A DNA stretch of 43,915 nt from S15-B10 sp045569115 (GCA_045569115.1 JBJKZS010000001.1:1-43915), one strand, 5' to 3'; shown: positions 24,797-33,729, counted from the stretch's first letter. Numbers and translations: made by a program. Notes: generated by a model not told the origin, from the letters alone.

Positions 24797-26894
24797 ATGA
24801 AAAATATTTCATTAAATAAAGTTAGAAATATTGGAATTCTTGCACATATTGATGCTGGAAAAACCACTACTACGGAACGCATCCTTTATTATACTGGAAG
24901 AGTTCATAGGATGGGAGAGGTTCATGAGGGCGCTGCTACAATGGATTGGATGCAACAAGAGAAAGAGCGAGGCATTACAATTACATCGGCGGCTACTACC
25001 ACCTTTTGGGATGACCATAGAATTAATATTATTGACACCCCTGGTCATATTGATTTTACAGCTGAAGTTGAACGATCGCTTAGGGTCCTTGATGGTGCCG
25101 TTGTAGTTTTTTGTGCTGTAGGTGGTGTAGAGCCTCAGAGTGAGACTGTATGGCGTCAGGCCAATAAGTACAAAGTTCCACGCATAGCCTTTTGTAAATA
25201 AAATGGATAGAATGGGTGCAGACTTTGATAATGTTTTAGTTATGATGAAGGATCGTTTATCTGCAAATCCTTTGCCTATTACTATTCCAATTGGATCTGG
25301 AGAGCTTTTCAATGGCATAATTGATTTGATGGATATGAAAGCCATCGTTTATAATGAAAGCTCTTCCGGTGCTCATTTTGATTTTATTGAAATTCCTAGT
25401 GATATGAAAGAGGCATCCGAAAACGCGAGGCATCATCTTGTTGAGGAGTGTGCCGCTTATGATGAGCAACTTCTTGAAAAGTATTTATCTGAGGAAGAAA
25501 TAACTCATGATGAAATAAAAAGAGCTTTAAGGAAAGGGTGTCTAGATAATGCATTTATTCCAGTTATTTGTGGTTCTGCTTTTAAGAATAAGGGTATTCA
25601 GAGAGTCCTTGATTCTGTGGTAGATCTTTTGCCTTCTCCTTTAGATATTTCAGAGGTTATTGGTCATGTGCCTGAAGATTCTGACGTTCTTATTAGTCGT
25701 GCTCCAACTAATGATGATCCTTTTAGTGCTCTTGCCTCTTAAAATCATGACTGATCCTTATGTCGGAAGGTTAACATTTTTTAGAGTATACTCTGGTGAG
25801 ATAGAAACAGGCGCTACTGTTTTGAATACTGGTACCCTGGGAAAAAAGAACGTATTGGTAGGCTTCTTCTTATGCATGCAGATAAACGTGAAGAACGTAA
25901 GAAAGTTGCGGCTGGAGAAATAGCGGCTGCAGTTGGTCTAAAGCAAACTCGAACGGGTCATACACTAGCAGATCCAAAAGCTCCAATTGTTCTTGAAGAA
26001 ATGGAATTTCAAAAGCCTGTAATCTCTGTTGCCATTGAGGCTTCAAGTAAGGCTGAACAAGAGAATCTTTCTGAATCTCTGGCTAAGCTTTCTGATGAAG
26101 ATCCAACTTTTCGAGTTAGCAGTGATGAAGATACAGGTCAAACAGTTATTTCTGGAATGGGTGAATTGCATTTAGAGATCCTGGTAGATCGCTTAAAACG
26201 CGAGTTTAATGTTAACGCTAATGTTGGTAGGCCTCAAGTGGCTTATCGGGAGACTATTTCAGGTGGCTCTGAAGCTGAAGGTAAGTTCATAAGACAGTCG
26301 GGAGGGCGTGGGCAATATGGTCATGTTAAAATAAAAATTGAACCTAATGAGGCCGGCAAAGGCTATCATTTTGAAAGTAAAATTGTTGGTGGTGCTGTTC
26401 CAAAAGATTATTTCAATGCTGTTAGCCAAGGTATTGAAGAAGCTCTTCGTAATGGTATCCTTGCTGGTTATCCTATGGAGGATGTTAGAGTAGAGTTATT
26501 TGATGGCTCTTATCATGCTGTTGATTCTTCAGAAATGGCTTTTAAAATTGCTGGATCAATGGCAATTAAAGAAGCTTGCAAACGTGCAAAGCCAGTATTG
26601 CTTGAACCTGTAATGAAAGTTGAAGTGGTTTTGCCTGAACAATATTTAGGTGATGTGATGGGAGACCTTACATCACGTAGAAGTGAAATTCAGGGGACAG
26701 ATCACAGGAAAGATGCGGTAGTAATTAAAGCGGTCACTCCTCTTTCTGAAATGTTTGGATATGCGACTTCTCTACGCTCTATGACTCAGGGAAGGGCCGT
26801 TTTTTCTATGGAGTTTGATAATTATAAAAAAGCACCTAAGTCTGTTACTGAAAAAATAATTGAAAAATCCGGTCTTGTATCAGAGCCGGCATAA
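24797..26894 (+). pseudogene. fusA: Elongation factor G, interrupted by three frameshifts
   Basis: EF-G drives translocation by GTP hydrolysis. All EF-G domains are present: G1 AHIDAGKTTT, RGITITSAAT, DTPGHIDF, NKMDRMG, then domains II-V ending near 26891. They lie in three frames. Near 25190 one extra T (TTTT for TTT) ends the frame at IAFCK instead of IAFVNKMDR. Near 25737 one extra base turns AFKIMTDP into an early TAA. Near 25847 a lost A in an A-run (GGAAAAAAG) breaks GKKERIG. With these repaired the protein would be about 698 residues, full length. Conservation elsewhere looks intact, so either recent decay or sequence error is possible. A conventional reading yields no functional EF-G. 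Confidence 0.9.
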
Positions 26895-28110
26895 AATAGG
26901 AGATATTTCTCATGGCAAAAGAGAAATTTGATAGAAGTAAGCCTCACCTTAACGTTGGTACTATAGGTCACGTTGACCATGGTAAGACAACCTTGACGGC
27001 TGCTATGACACTTGTTTTATCTCAACGCGGTTTAAGTGAAGTTCGTTCATTTGATAGTATAGATAATGCTCCTGAAGAGCGTGAGCGAGGTATTACTATT
27101 CAAACGGCCCATGTCGAATACGAGAGTGAGAATCGCCACTATGCTCATATTGATTGTCCTGGTCATGCTGATTATATCAAGAATATGATTACGGGGGCAG
27201 CTCAGATGGATGGTGGTATTTTAGTCGTTAGCGCTGCTGACGGTCCTATGCCTCAGACTCGCGAGCATGTTCTTCTGGCTCGTCAGGTCAATGTACCTGC
27301 TCTTGTTGTGTTTATGAATAAAACAGATCAGGTTGATGATCCTGAGTTGATCGAGCTTGTTGAGCTTGAGCTTAGAGAACTACTAAATGAATATGAGTTT
27401 CCGGGAGACGATATTCCAATTATAAAGGGAAGTGCATTAGGTGCATTAAATTCTCCTGGTGATGAAGGTGCTACCCAGTGTATTATGGATCTTGTAGCAC
27501 AGATTGACAGCTATATTCCTGAACCAGAGCGTGATGTTGACAAGCCTTTTCTAATGCCAGTTGAAGACGTATTTAGTATTACAGGTCGCGGTACAGTTGG
27601 TACTGGACGTATAGAACGTGGCCAGGTCAAGGTTGGTGAAGAGGTTGATATTGTTGGTCTTGGCGCTGACAAAAAATCGGTTGTAACAGGTGTTGAGATG
27701 TTTCGCAAGGAGCTAGATGAAGGTCAGGCTGGTGACAATGCTGGATTATTATTACGAGGAGTTGATAAGGAGTGGTTGAAGCGTGGCATGGTATGTTCAA
27801 AGCCTGGATCGATTACGCCTCACACAAAATTTAAGGCTGAAGTATATGTATTGAAAAAAGAAGAAGGTGGAAGGCACACCCCATTTTTTAATGGATACCG
27901 ACCACAGTTTTATTTTCGCACTACAGATGTAACAGGTGTAGCGGATCTTCCTGATGGTACAGAAATGGTAATGCCAGGTGACAATGTAACCATGGATGTT
28001 GAATTAATTGCACCAATTGCTATGGAAAAAGAGCTTCGTTTTGCCATTCGAGAGGGTGGTCGTACTGTTGGTGCTGGTGTAGTAACTGAAATTGTGGAGT
28101 AAATAATTGG
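26892..28110 (+). repeat. Long direct repeat, copy 2 (tuf plus flanks)
   Basis: This is the second copy of the unit at 11520-12738, offset by 15372 bases, same strand. Its left edge lies inside the fusA stop codon region (TAAAATAGGAG) and its right edge inside the first codons of rpsJ (TTGG). Confidence 0.9.
26912..28102 (+). CDS. tuf: Elongation factor Tu (copy 2)
   Basis: The 396-residue product is identical to that of the copy at 11540, with the same GTPase motifs (GHVDHGKT, DCPGH, NKTD). It occupies the classical str-operon position after rpsL-rpsG-fusA and leads directly into rpsJ. Two tuf genes in these two settings mirror tufA and tufB of E. coli. Confidence 0.98.
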   Translation: MAKEKFDRSKPHLNVGTIGHVDHGKTTLTAAMTLVLSQRGLSEVRSFDSIDNAPEERERGITIQTAHVEYESENRHYAHIDCPGHADYIKNMITGAAQMDGGILVVSAADGPMPQTREHVLLARQVNVPALVVFMNKTDQVDDPELIELVELELRELLNEYEFPGDDIPIIKGSALGALNSPGDEGATQCIMDLVAQIDSYIPEPERDVDKPFLMPVEDVFSITGRGTVGTGRIERGQVKVGEEVDIVGLGADKKSVVTGVEMFRKELDEGQAGDNAGLLLRGVDKEWLKRGMVCSKPGSITPHTKFKAEVYVLKKEEGGRHTPFFNGYRPQFYFRTTDVTGVADLPDGTEMVMPGDNVTMDVELIAPIAMEKELRFAIREGGRTVGAGVVTEIVE

Positions 28111-28415
28111 CAGCTCAAATACTTAGAATTAGGCTAAAAGCCTACGATCATAAGCTTATCGATAAATCGACAGAAAAGATTGTAAAGACGGTTAAGCAAA
28201 CCGGTGCAATCCTTTCGGGCCCAATCCCATTGCCTACGAAACGTACTATATATACTGTTCTTAGGTCTCCTCATGTTAACAAGAAATCGCGGGAGCAATT
28301 TCAAACAAAAACTCATAAAAGATTAATTGAGATTCTTAATGCTTCGCCTAAAACCGTAGATGCATTAATGAAGCTAGACCTTTCTGCTGGGGTTGATATT
28401 GAGATAAAGGCATAG
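28107..28415 (+). CDS. rpsJ: 30S ribosomal protein S10 (NusE)
   Basis: S10 is a 30S head protein that also joins antitermination complexes with NusB and contacts NusG. The 102-residue product has the core RIRLKAYDHKLID and GPIPLPTKRTIYTVLRSPHVNKKSREQF, here split as GPIPLPTK and SPHVNKKSREQF. It begins at a TTG four bases after tuf. That codon lies within the end of the duplicated tuf segment. There is no long S10 leader for L4-type feedback. Confidence 0.97.
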   Translation: MAAQILRIRLKAYDHKLIDKSTEKIVKTVKQTGAILSGPIPLPTKRTIYTVLRSPHVNKKSREQFQTKTHKRLIEILNASPKTVDALMKLDLSAGVDIEIKA

Positions 28416-28419
28416 TTCT

Positions 28420-29040
28420 ATGGCTGGAATTATAGGAAAAAAAATTGGAATGACTCGTTTGTTTGGCGTTAATGGTGATAGTCATGCTGTTACCATTCTT
28501 GAGGCTGGACCATGTGTAATTACTCAAATTAAGACGGAAGCCACAGATGGTTATTCTGCCATACAAGTTGGGTTTGGAGCCCTTGCTGATAAAAAAGTGA
28601 CTAAGCCATCTAGGGGTCATTTTAATAAATCAAGTTCAACTCCTAAGCGTCATTTAGTTGAATTCCCAACATTAAGTTATTCAGACCAACCTAAACTAGG
28701 TGATAAAGTAACTGTATCAATTTTTGGAGAAGGTGACAGGGTTACCGTTAAGGGGATTTCAAAAGGCAAAGGATTCTCTGGCGTGGTTAAACGGCATGGT
28801 TTTGGTGGGGGTAGAAAAACTCATGGTCAATCGGATAGGTTAAGAGCTCCAGGTTCTATTGGACAGGCTTCAGACCCCTCCCGTGTTTGGCCTGGGACAA
28901 AAATGCCTGGGCAATATGGAAATAAAACTGCTGTCGTAAAAAATTTACAAGTTATTAGAATAGATCTTGATAATCATTATTTATTCCTTAAAGGTTCGGT
29001 GCCCGGGGCAAGGAACTCATTAGTTATGGTGACGAAATGA
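28420..29040 (+). CDS. rplC: 50S ribosomal protein L3
   Basis: L3 is an early assembly protein reaching toward the peptidyl transferase centre. The 206-residue product starts MAGIIGKKIGMTRLFG and has the loop signature GFSGVVKRHGFGGGRKTHGQ and KMPGQYGN. Its TGA overlaps the rplD ATG (ATGA). Confidence 0.97.
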   Translation: MAGIIGKKIGMTRLFGVNGDSHAVTILEAGPCVITQIKTEATDGYSAIQVGFGALADKKVTKPSRGHFNKSSSTPKRHLVEFPTLSYSDQPKLGDKVTVSIFGEGDRVTVKGISKGKGFSGVVKRHGFGGGRKTHGQSDRLRAPGSIGQASDPSRVWPGTKMPGQYGNKTAVVKNLQVIRIDLDNHYLFLKGSVPGARNSLVMVTK

Positions 29041-29666
29041 ACTTTCAGGTATATAATTCTAGTGGCGAAGTGATTTCAAAAGTTAAGGTAGCTGATTCAG
29101 TTTTTAAGATTAAGCCTAATCAAGATGTCGTTTTCCGTGCTGTTATGTCCGAGATGACTAACTCTCGCCAAGGTACTCATTCAACTAAAACCCGGTCCGA
29201 TGTACGTGGAGGAGGACGCAAACCTTGGCGTCAAAAAGGGCGAGGTGTTGCCCGAGCTGGAACCATCCGTTCACCTCTTTGGAGAAGTGGAGGGGTTACT
29301 CATGGACCTAAACCAAAAGATTATAATTACAAACTTCCTAAGAAGATGAAAAAAATAGCGAAGCGCAGCGTGCTATCTCAACGTGCTGGCGATAAGGAAA
29401 TTCTAGTTATTGATGAGATTTCTATTGACTCTCCAAAGACAAAAGCCTTCCTTGCTTTGCTTGATAGTCTTGGAGTTTCAGATAAGAAGATTGTTTTTTT
29501 GCTTGATTCTAGCAATAAAAATGTGTTTTTGTCTGGGAGAAACTTGCCAAATGTAAAAATTATGGATGCAATAAATGCTTCGACATATGACCTTTTGGAT
29601 GCTGAATTGCTTGTTTTTGAAAAGAGCGGTTTAAAAAAAATAGAGGATCAGTTAGCGTTGAATTAA
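29037..29666 (+). CDS. rplD: 50S ribosomal protein L4
   Basis: L4 lines the nascent-peptide tunnel and in E. coli is the S10-operon repressor. The 209-residue protein has the extended tunnel loop with RQGTHSTKTRSDVRGGGRKP and RQKGRGVARAGTIRSPLWR. Its length is normal. It is coupled to rplC by a four-base overlap. Confidence 0.96.
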   Translation: MNFQVYNSSGEVISKVKVADSVFKIKPNQDVVFRAVMSEMTNSRQGTHSTKTRSDVRGGGRKPWRQKGRGVARAGTIRSPLWRSGGVTHGPKPKDYNYKLPKKMKKIAKRSVLSQRAGDKEILVIDEISIDSPKTKAFLALLDSLGVSDKKIVFLLDSSNKNVFLSGRNLPNVKIMDAINASTYDLLDAELLVFEKSGLKKIEDQLALN

Positions 29667-29667
29667 T

Positions 29668-29991
29668 ATGTATAAGAATAGACAAATATTATTGCGCCCT
29701 ATACTAACAGAGAAGATAAATAAACTCGAAGATGATAAAAACGTCTACGCTTTTGAAGTTAATTCTAAAGCAAATAAGATAGAGATTAAAGAAGCTGTTG
29801 AGGAAAAATTTGATGTTAAGGTCAATAAGGTGCGCACCATGAATTTTTTTGGTAAAAGCAAACAGATGACTGTGAGGAGTGGTGGTAGGTCTATACGTAC
29901 AGCTGGTAAGCGATCTAACTGGAAAAAAGCCCTAGTTACTCTTAGAAAAGAATATTCTATTGATCTCTATGGAATTGGAGAGGAATCATAA
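29668..29991 (+). CDS. rplW: 50S ribosomal protein L23
   Basis: L23 forms the tunnel-exit docking site for SRP and trigger factor. The 107-residue product has ILLRPILTEKINKLEDDKN at the start and VNKVRTMNFFGKSKQ in the middle. Both are family hallmarks. One base separates it from rplD. Confidence 0.95.
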   Translation: MYKNRQILLRPILTEKINKLEDDKNVYAFEVNSKANKIEIKEAVEEKFDVKVNKVRTMNFFGKSKQMTVRSGGRSIRTAGKRSNWKKALVTLRKEYSIDLYGIGEES

Positions 29992-29993
29992 TT

Positions 29994-30821
29994 ATGCCTG
30001 TTAAGATTGTGAAGCCTACGACTCCTGGTCAGCGTCAAAAATCTATCTCAACTTTTGAGGATATAACTAAGGATAAACCTGAAAAGACTTTAGTTAGGCC
30101 TTTAAAAAAGAGTGGTGGAAGAAACAATAAAGGTCGAATTACTAGTCGTCGAAGAGGTGGTGGACATAAACGCCAATATAGAATCATTGATTTCAAAAGA
30201 GATAAATTTGATATTCCAGCAAAAGTTGCTTCAATTGAATATGATCCAAATAGGTCTTCAAGGATTGCCTTGTTACATTATGTTGATGGTGAGAAGCGAT
30301 ATATCATTTCTCCTTATGGAATAAAGATTGGTGATGAGATTATGTCTTCTAAAAAGAAGGCACCTCTCAAAATTGGAAATAGTTTGCCATTGTCTGAAAT
30401 TCCTTCTGGTCTTTTTGTTCACAATATAGAACTTGTGCATGGTAAAGGGGCTCAAATAGTTAGAAGTGCTGGTGTTGGTGCTCAAGTATTAGCTAAGGAT
30501 GCTGGTATGGTAACGTTGAAACTTCCTTCAGGAGAAGTTAGGGTTTTTGACCAACGTTGCATGGCTACTATTGGTGAAGTAGGCAACAAGAGTCATGAAA
30601 TGATTAAGATTGGGAAGGCAGGTCGTTCAAGGTGGCTGGGAAGGCGACCAAAAGTACGTGGTGTTGCAATGAATCCTGTTGATCATCCAATGGGTGGTGG
30701 TGAAGGTAAATCCTCTGGTGGGAGACATCCAACAACACCTTGGGGTAAGCCAACCAAAGGTTATAAAACTAGGCAGAAGAGAAAAGATTCAGATAGGTTT
30801 ATTACAAAGAGGAGAAAATAG
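29994..30821 (+). CDS. rplB: 50S ribosomal protein L2
   Basis: L2 supports the peptidyl transferase centre and subunit joining. The 275-residue product has GGRNNKGRITSRRRGGGHKR near residues 41-60 and the C-terminal MNPVDHPMGGGEGKSSGGRH loop with the functionally important His. Length and motifs are canonical. Confidence 0.97.
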   Translation: MPVKIVKPTTPGQRQKSISTFEDITKDKPEKTLVRPLKKSGGRNNKGRITSRRRGGGHKRQYRIIDFKRDKFDIPAKVASIEYDPNRSSRIALLHYVDGEKRYIISPYGIKIGDEIMSSKKKAPLKIGNSLPLSEIPSGLFVHNIELVHGKGAQIVRSAGVGAQVLAKDAGMVTLKLPSGEVRVFDQRCMATIGEVGNKSHEMIKIGKAGRSRWLGRRPKVRGVAMNPVDHPMGGGEGKSSGGRHPTTPWGKPTKGYKTRQKRKDSDRFITKRRK

Positions 30822-30823
30822 TT

Positions 30824-31090
30824 TTGGCCCGATCGGTAAAAAAAGGTCCATATATTGATGAAAAACTACTAAAAAAAGTTTCATTAATGGCGAAAGAAAA
30901 AAAGAAAAAAGTAATAAAAACATGGTCGCGTCGTTCGGTTATTGCCCCTGAATTTGTAGGACATACATTGGCAATTCATAATGGGAAACAGTTTATTCCT
31001 GTTTTTATATCAGAAAATATGGTTGGTCATAAGCTAGGTGAATTCGCACCGACTCGAACGTTCAGAGTTCATTCTGGAGATAGGAGATAA
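30824..31090 (+). CDS. rpsS: 30S ribosomal protein S19
   Basis: S19 sits in the 30S head near the A-site finger. The 88-residue product starts MARSVKKGPYIDEKLL from a TTG, with GGAG at 30811-30814 upstream, and contains WSRRSVIAPEFVGHTLAIHN and GHKLGEFAPTRTF. It is canonical. Confidence 0.97.
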   Translation: MARSVKKGPYIDEKLLKKVSLMAKEKKKKVIKTWSRRSVIAPEFVGHTLAIHNGKQFIPVFISENMVGHKLGEFAPTRTFRVHSGDRR

Positions 31091-31094
31091 TAGA

Positions 31095-31439
31095 ATGGAT
31101 GCGGTAGCTAAGTCAAAATTTGTAAAGCAGTCGGCAAAAAAAGTTAGAAAAACACTTGGATTGATTAGAGGTCAAGGTGTGGAAGCTGCTCTAAATATTT
31201 TACATTTTGCTCCCCAGAAATCATCAAGTATTATTGAAAAAACAATTCATTCTGCAGTTTCGAATTATATTCAATCCTACTCTTCAGATAATCCAGATAC
31301 AAACGATTTGTTTGTGAAGGAGGCTTTTGTAGATGAAGGGCCAACTATGCGACGCTTTAGGCCCGCTTCCATGGGAAGAGCATCACGTATAAGAAAGCGT
31401 TCTAGTCATATCACTGTAGTCGTATCTACAAAAAATTAA
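31095..31439 (+). CDS. rplV: 50S ribosomal protein L22
   Basis: L22 reaches into the exit tunnel. I set the start at ATG 31095 (MDAVAKSKFVKQSAKKVR), giving 114 residues and no overlap with rpsS; an upstream in-frame ATG at 31038 would read through the end of rpsS and has no family support. The C-terminal hairpin region has MRRFRPASMGRASRIRKRSS, the tunnel loop where macrolide changes map. Confidence 0.94.
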   Translation: MDAVAKSKFVKQSAKKVRKTLGLIRGQGVEAALNILHFAPQKSSSIIEKTIHSAVSNYIQSYSSDNPDTNDLFVKEAFVDEGPTMRRFRPASMGRASRIRKRSSHITVVVSTKN

Positions 31440-31449
31440 GGGAGCTGAT

Positions 31450-32094
31450 TTGGGACAGAAAACACATCCGACGGGATTTCGATTAGGTATCAACAAACCT
31501 TGGTCTTCTAACTGGTTTGGTGGAAAGAATTATTCAAATTACGTTTCAGAAGACATTATGCTTAGGCGTTATGTTAATCAACGTCTTCCAAATGCTGGAA
31601 TATCAAGTATTGATATTGATCGTACATCAAAAAAATTAACTGTTACAATTAATACTTCTAGGCCAGGCATAGTTATTGGTAAAGGGGGTAAGGACGTAGA
31701 TAAGCTTAGAGAAGAAATCAAGCTTTTGGCTACTAGAGATTCACAAACAAAAATGGATACACAGGTTAATGTGTCTGAGATTAAAAGGCCTGAAATGAAT
31801 GCAAAGCTAGTTGGTGAGAATATTAGCCAGCAGTTAGTAAAAAAGATTAATTATCGTAGGGCGGTAAAAAAAGCTATTCAGTCTACAATGAGAATGGGTG
31901 CCGATGGTGTTAGGATTAGGGTTGCTGGTAGATTAGGTGGTGCTGATATTGCCCGACAGGAAACCTTTAGAGAAGGCCGTGTACCATTGCAAACTCTTCG
32001 TTCTGATATTGATTTTGCAATTACTGAAGCAAGAACAACTTATGGTATAATTGGTGTGAAGGTATGGATTTGTAATGGGGAGGTTGGTGGTTAA
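31450..32094 (+). CDS. rpsC: 30S ribosomal protein S3
   Basis: S3 shapes the mRNA entry channel. The 214-residue product starts MGQKTHPTGFRLGI from TTG with GGGAG just upstream. It has a KH domain with the GKGGKD loop (RPGIVIGKGGKDVDKL) and the C-terminal VRIRVAGRLGGADIARQE. The stop overlaps the first base of rplP. Confidence 0.96.
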   Translation: MGQKTHPTGFRLGINKPWSSNWFGGKNYSNYVSEDIMLRRYVNQRLPNAGISSIDIDRTSKKLTVTINTSRPGIVIGKGGKDVDKLREEIKLLATRDSQTKMDTQVNVSEIKRPEMNAKLVGENISQQLVKKINYRRAVKKAIQSTMRMGADGVRIRVAGRLGGADIARQETFREGRVPLQTLRSDIDFAITEARTTYGIIGVKVWICNGEVGG

Positions 32095-32516
32095 TGCCCT
32101 TGGAACCAAAAAAAGTTAAATGGCGTCGCCAACATCGTGGTCGTCGTCGTGGTATGGCTACTCGAGGTAGTCATGTTTCATTTGGTAGCTTTGGTTTAAA
32201 AACCGTTGAAGCGGGGTGGGTAACAGCTAGGCAAATTGAGTCAGCTCGTATCGCTATAATTCGTCAAATTAGAAAACATGGTAGAATGTGGATAAGAATT
32301 TTTCCAGATAAACCAATAACAAAAAAGCCAGCTGAGGTAAGAATGGGTAAAGGAAAAGGAGCTCCTGATCAATGGGTGTCTGTTGTACGGCCTGGGAGGA
32401 TTTTGTTTGAGGTAGAAGGTGTTGATAAGGAGCTTGCTGCTGAAGCGTTTCGTTTGGCCGGTCATAAGCTACCTGTTAAGACTAAACTCGTTGGTAGACG
32501 AGATTTTTCTGGTTAA
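32094..32516 (+). CDS. rplP: 50S ribosomal protein L16
   Basis: L16 helps position the aminoacyl end of A-site tRNA. The 140-residue protein has KVKWRRQHRGRRRGMATRG near the N-terminus, GFGLKTVEAGWV-like FGSFGLKTVEAGWVTARQIE, and RMGKGKGAPDQWVSVVRPG. All are family signatures. Confidence 0.96.
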   Translation: MPLEPKKVKWRRQHRGRRRGMATRGSHVSFGSFGLKTVEAGWVTARQIESARIAIIRQIRKHGRMWIRIFPDKPITKKPAEVRMGKGKGAPDQWVSVVRPGRILFEVEGVDKELAAEAFRLAGHKLPVKTKLVGRRDFSG

Positions 32517-32532
32517 CAAACTCTTGGGATAA

Positions 32533-32742
32533 ATGAAAAGCAAAGAATTACAAGAATTGTCTTTAGATGAGTTGCAGTCACGATTGCTTGAGAATAATAA
32601 AGAAATTGAAGATCTTAGATTTCTAAAAGCTCTTCAGCAGTTAGAAAATCCTTTACAATTGCGAGCACTAAGGAAAGAAATAGCTCAAATAAAGACAGTT
32701 CTAAGAGAATATGAATTGAATATTAGGGTAAGAGAAACATAA
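32533..32742 (+). CDS. rpmC: 50S ribosomal protein L29
   Basis: L29 is a small helical-hairpin protein near the tunnel exit, next to L23. The 69-residue product has the two helices ELQELSLDELQSRLLENNKE and ALRKEIAQIKTVLREYEL. Its position between L16 and S17 confirms the call. Confidence 0.92.
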   Translation: MKSKELQELSLDELQSRLLENNKEIEDLRFLKALQQLENPLQLRALRKEIAQIKTVLREYELNIRVRET

Positions 32743-32744
32743 AA

Positions 32745-33014
32745 ATGGAACAGAGAGATAAGAATAAAAGACGGGTTTTAAGTGGCGTAGTCGTAAGTGA
32801 TAGAATGAATAAAACTGTGCGTGTAGAAGTTAAAAGGCGTGTAAAGCATCCAATGTATAAAAAATATATTACCAAGAAGAATAAGTTCAGTGCAGATTCA
32901 GGTAAACATGAATGTACGTTAGGAGACAAAGTGAAAATTATTGCTTCACGTCCTTTGAGTAAAACTAAACGTTGGCGAGTTATGGAAATTCTTGAAAAAG
33001 GAATTGTGACTTAA
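32745..33014 (+). CDS. rpsQ: 30S ribosomal protein S17
   Basis: S17 is an OB-fold primary 16S-binding protein. The 89-residue product has RRVLSGVVVSDRMNKTVRVE and KYITKKNKFSADSG followed by a GDKVKIIASRPLSKTKRWRV segment (here GDKVKIIASRPLSK). It is canonical for length and position. Confidence 0.96.
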   Translation: MEQRDKNKRRVLSGVVVSDRMNKTVRVEVKRRVKHPMYKKYITKKNKFSADSGKHECTLGDKVKIIASRPLSKTKRWRVMEILEKGIVT

Positions 33015-33043
33015 AAAATATTTGATCCATATAGGACTGAAGT

Positions 33044-33412
33044 ATGATTCAATCAGAAACAAAATTAAAAGTTGCGGATAACACAGGAGCAAAAGAATTG
33101 CTTTGCTTTAAAGTGCTTGGTGGATCCAAGCGGAAGTATGCTTCTGTTGGTGATGTTGTTGTTGTTTCAGTTAAACAAGCAATTCCCGGAGGTATGGTTA
33201 AAAAAGGTGAAACCTCGCGTGCTGTTATTGTGAGGACACGAAAAGAAGTAAGAAGGCAGGATGGTTCATATGTTAGATTTGATGATAATGCTGCGGTTTT
33301 GTTAACTGGTGCTGAAGAACCCCGTGGGACAAGAATTTTTGGACCTGTTGCTAGAGAACTTAGAGAGCGCGGTTTTATGAGGATAGTTTCAATGGCGCCG
33401 GAGGTGATTTAG
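33044..33412 (+). CDS. rplN: 50S ribosomal protein L14
   Basis: L14 forms intersubunit contacts with 16S rRNA. The 122-residue product starts MIQSETKLKVADNTGAKE and ends RELRERGFMRIVSMAPEVI. These are highly conserved. It opens the spc-operon segment after a 29-base gap, the largest spacing nearby, and its stop overlaps rplX. Confidence 0.97.
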   Translation: MIQSETKLKVADNTGAKELLCFKVLGGSKRKYASVGDVVVVSVKQAIPGGMVKKGETSRAVIVRTRKEVRRQDGSYVRFDDNAAVLLTGAEEPRGTRIFGPVARELRERGFMRIVSMAPEVI

Positions 33413-33720
33413 TGAGAATAAAAACAGGAGACACAGTCGAAGTTATAACTGGTGATGATTCCGGTAAACAAGGTAAAGTCTTGAGCGTAAACCCGAAAAG
33501 AATGCAAGTAATTGTTGAAGGTATAAATTTTATGAAACGACATTCAAAACCCACTCAACAAAATCCTCAAGGCGGTATAATTGAAAGAGAAGCACCAATT
33601 CATATTTCTAATTTGATGATTATTTCTGGTGGCGGAAAGACTCGATTTGGTCATAGACTCTTAGATAATGGTCGAAGAATAAGGGTGTCTCTTAAAACAG
33701 GTGAAGATATTGATTCATAA
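33412..33720 (+). CDS. rplX: 50S ribosomal protein L24
   Basis: L24 is an assembly-initiator protein with a KOW domain at residues about 3-35 (KTGDTVEVITGDDSGKQGKV). The 102-residue product ends with RLLDNGRRIRVSLKTGEDI. It starts at a GTG that overlaps the final base of the rplN TAG. Its stop is followed within nine bases by the L5 start. Confidence 0.95.
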   Translation: MRIKTGDTVEVITGDDSGKQGKVLSVNPKRMQVIVEGINFMKRHSKPTQQNPQGGIIEREAPIHISNLMIISGGGKTRFGHRLLDNGRRIRVSLKTGEDIDS

Positions 33721-33729
33721 GGATTGAAA

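Noticed and set aside
24812..25345. Long minus-strand open frame (177 codons) opposite fusA
   Set aside because: It lies opposite conserved EF-G coding sequence and has no recognisable protein features; long antisense frames are expected in AT-rich coding DNA with skewed codon use.
31038..31094. Upstream ATG extending L22 into rpsS
   Set aside because: The extra residues overlap rpsS coding sequence and do not match L22 N-termini; ATG 31095 is a better start. The same reasoning excludes the long starts of rplF (35098), rpsD (40174) and map (38502).
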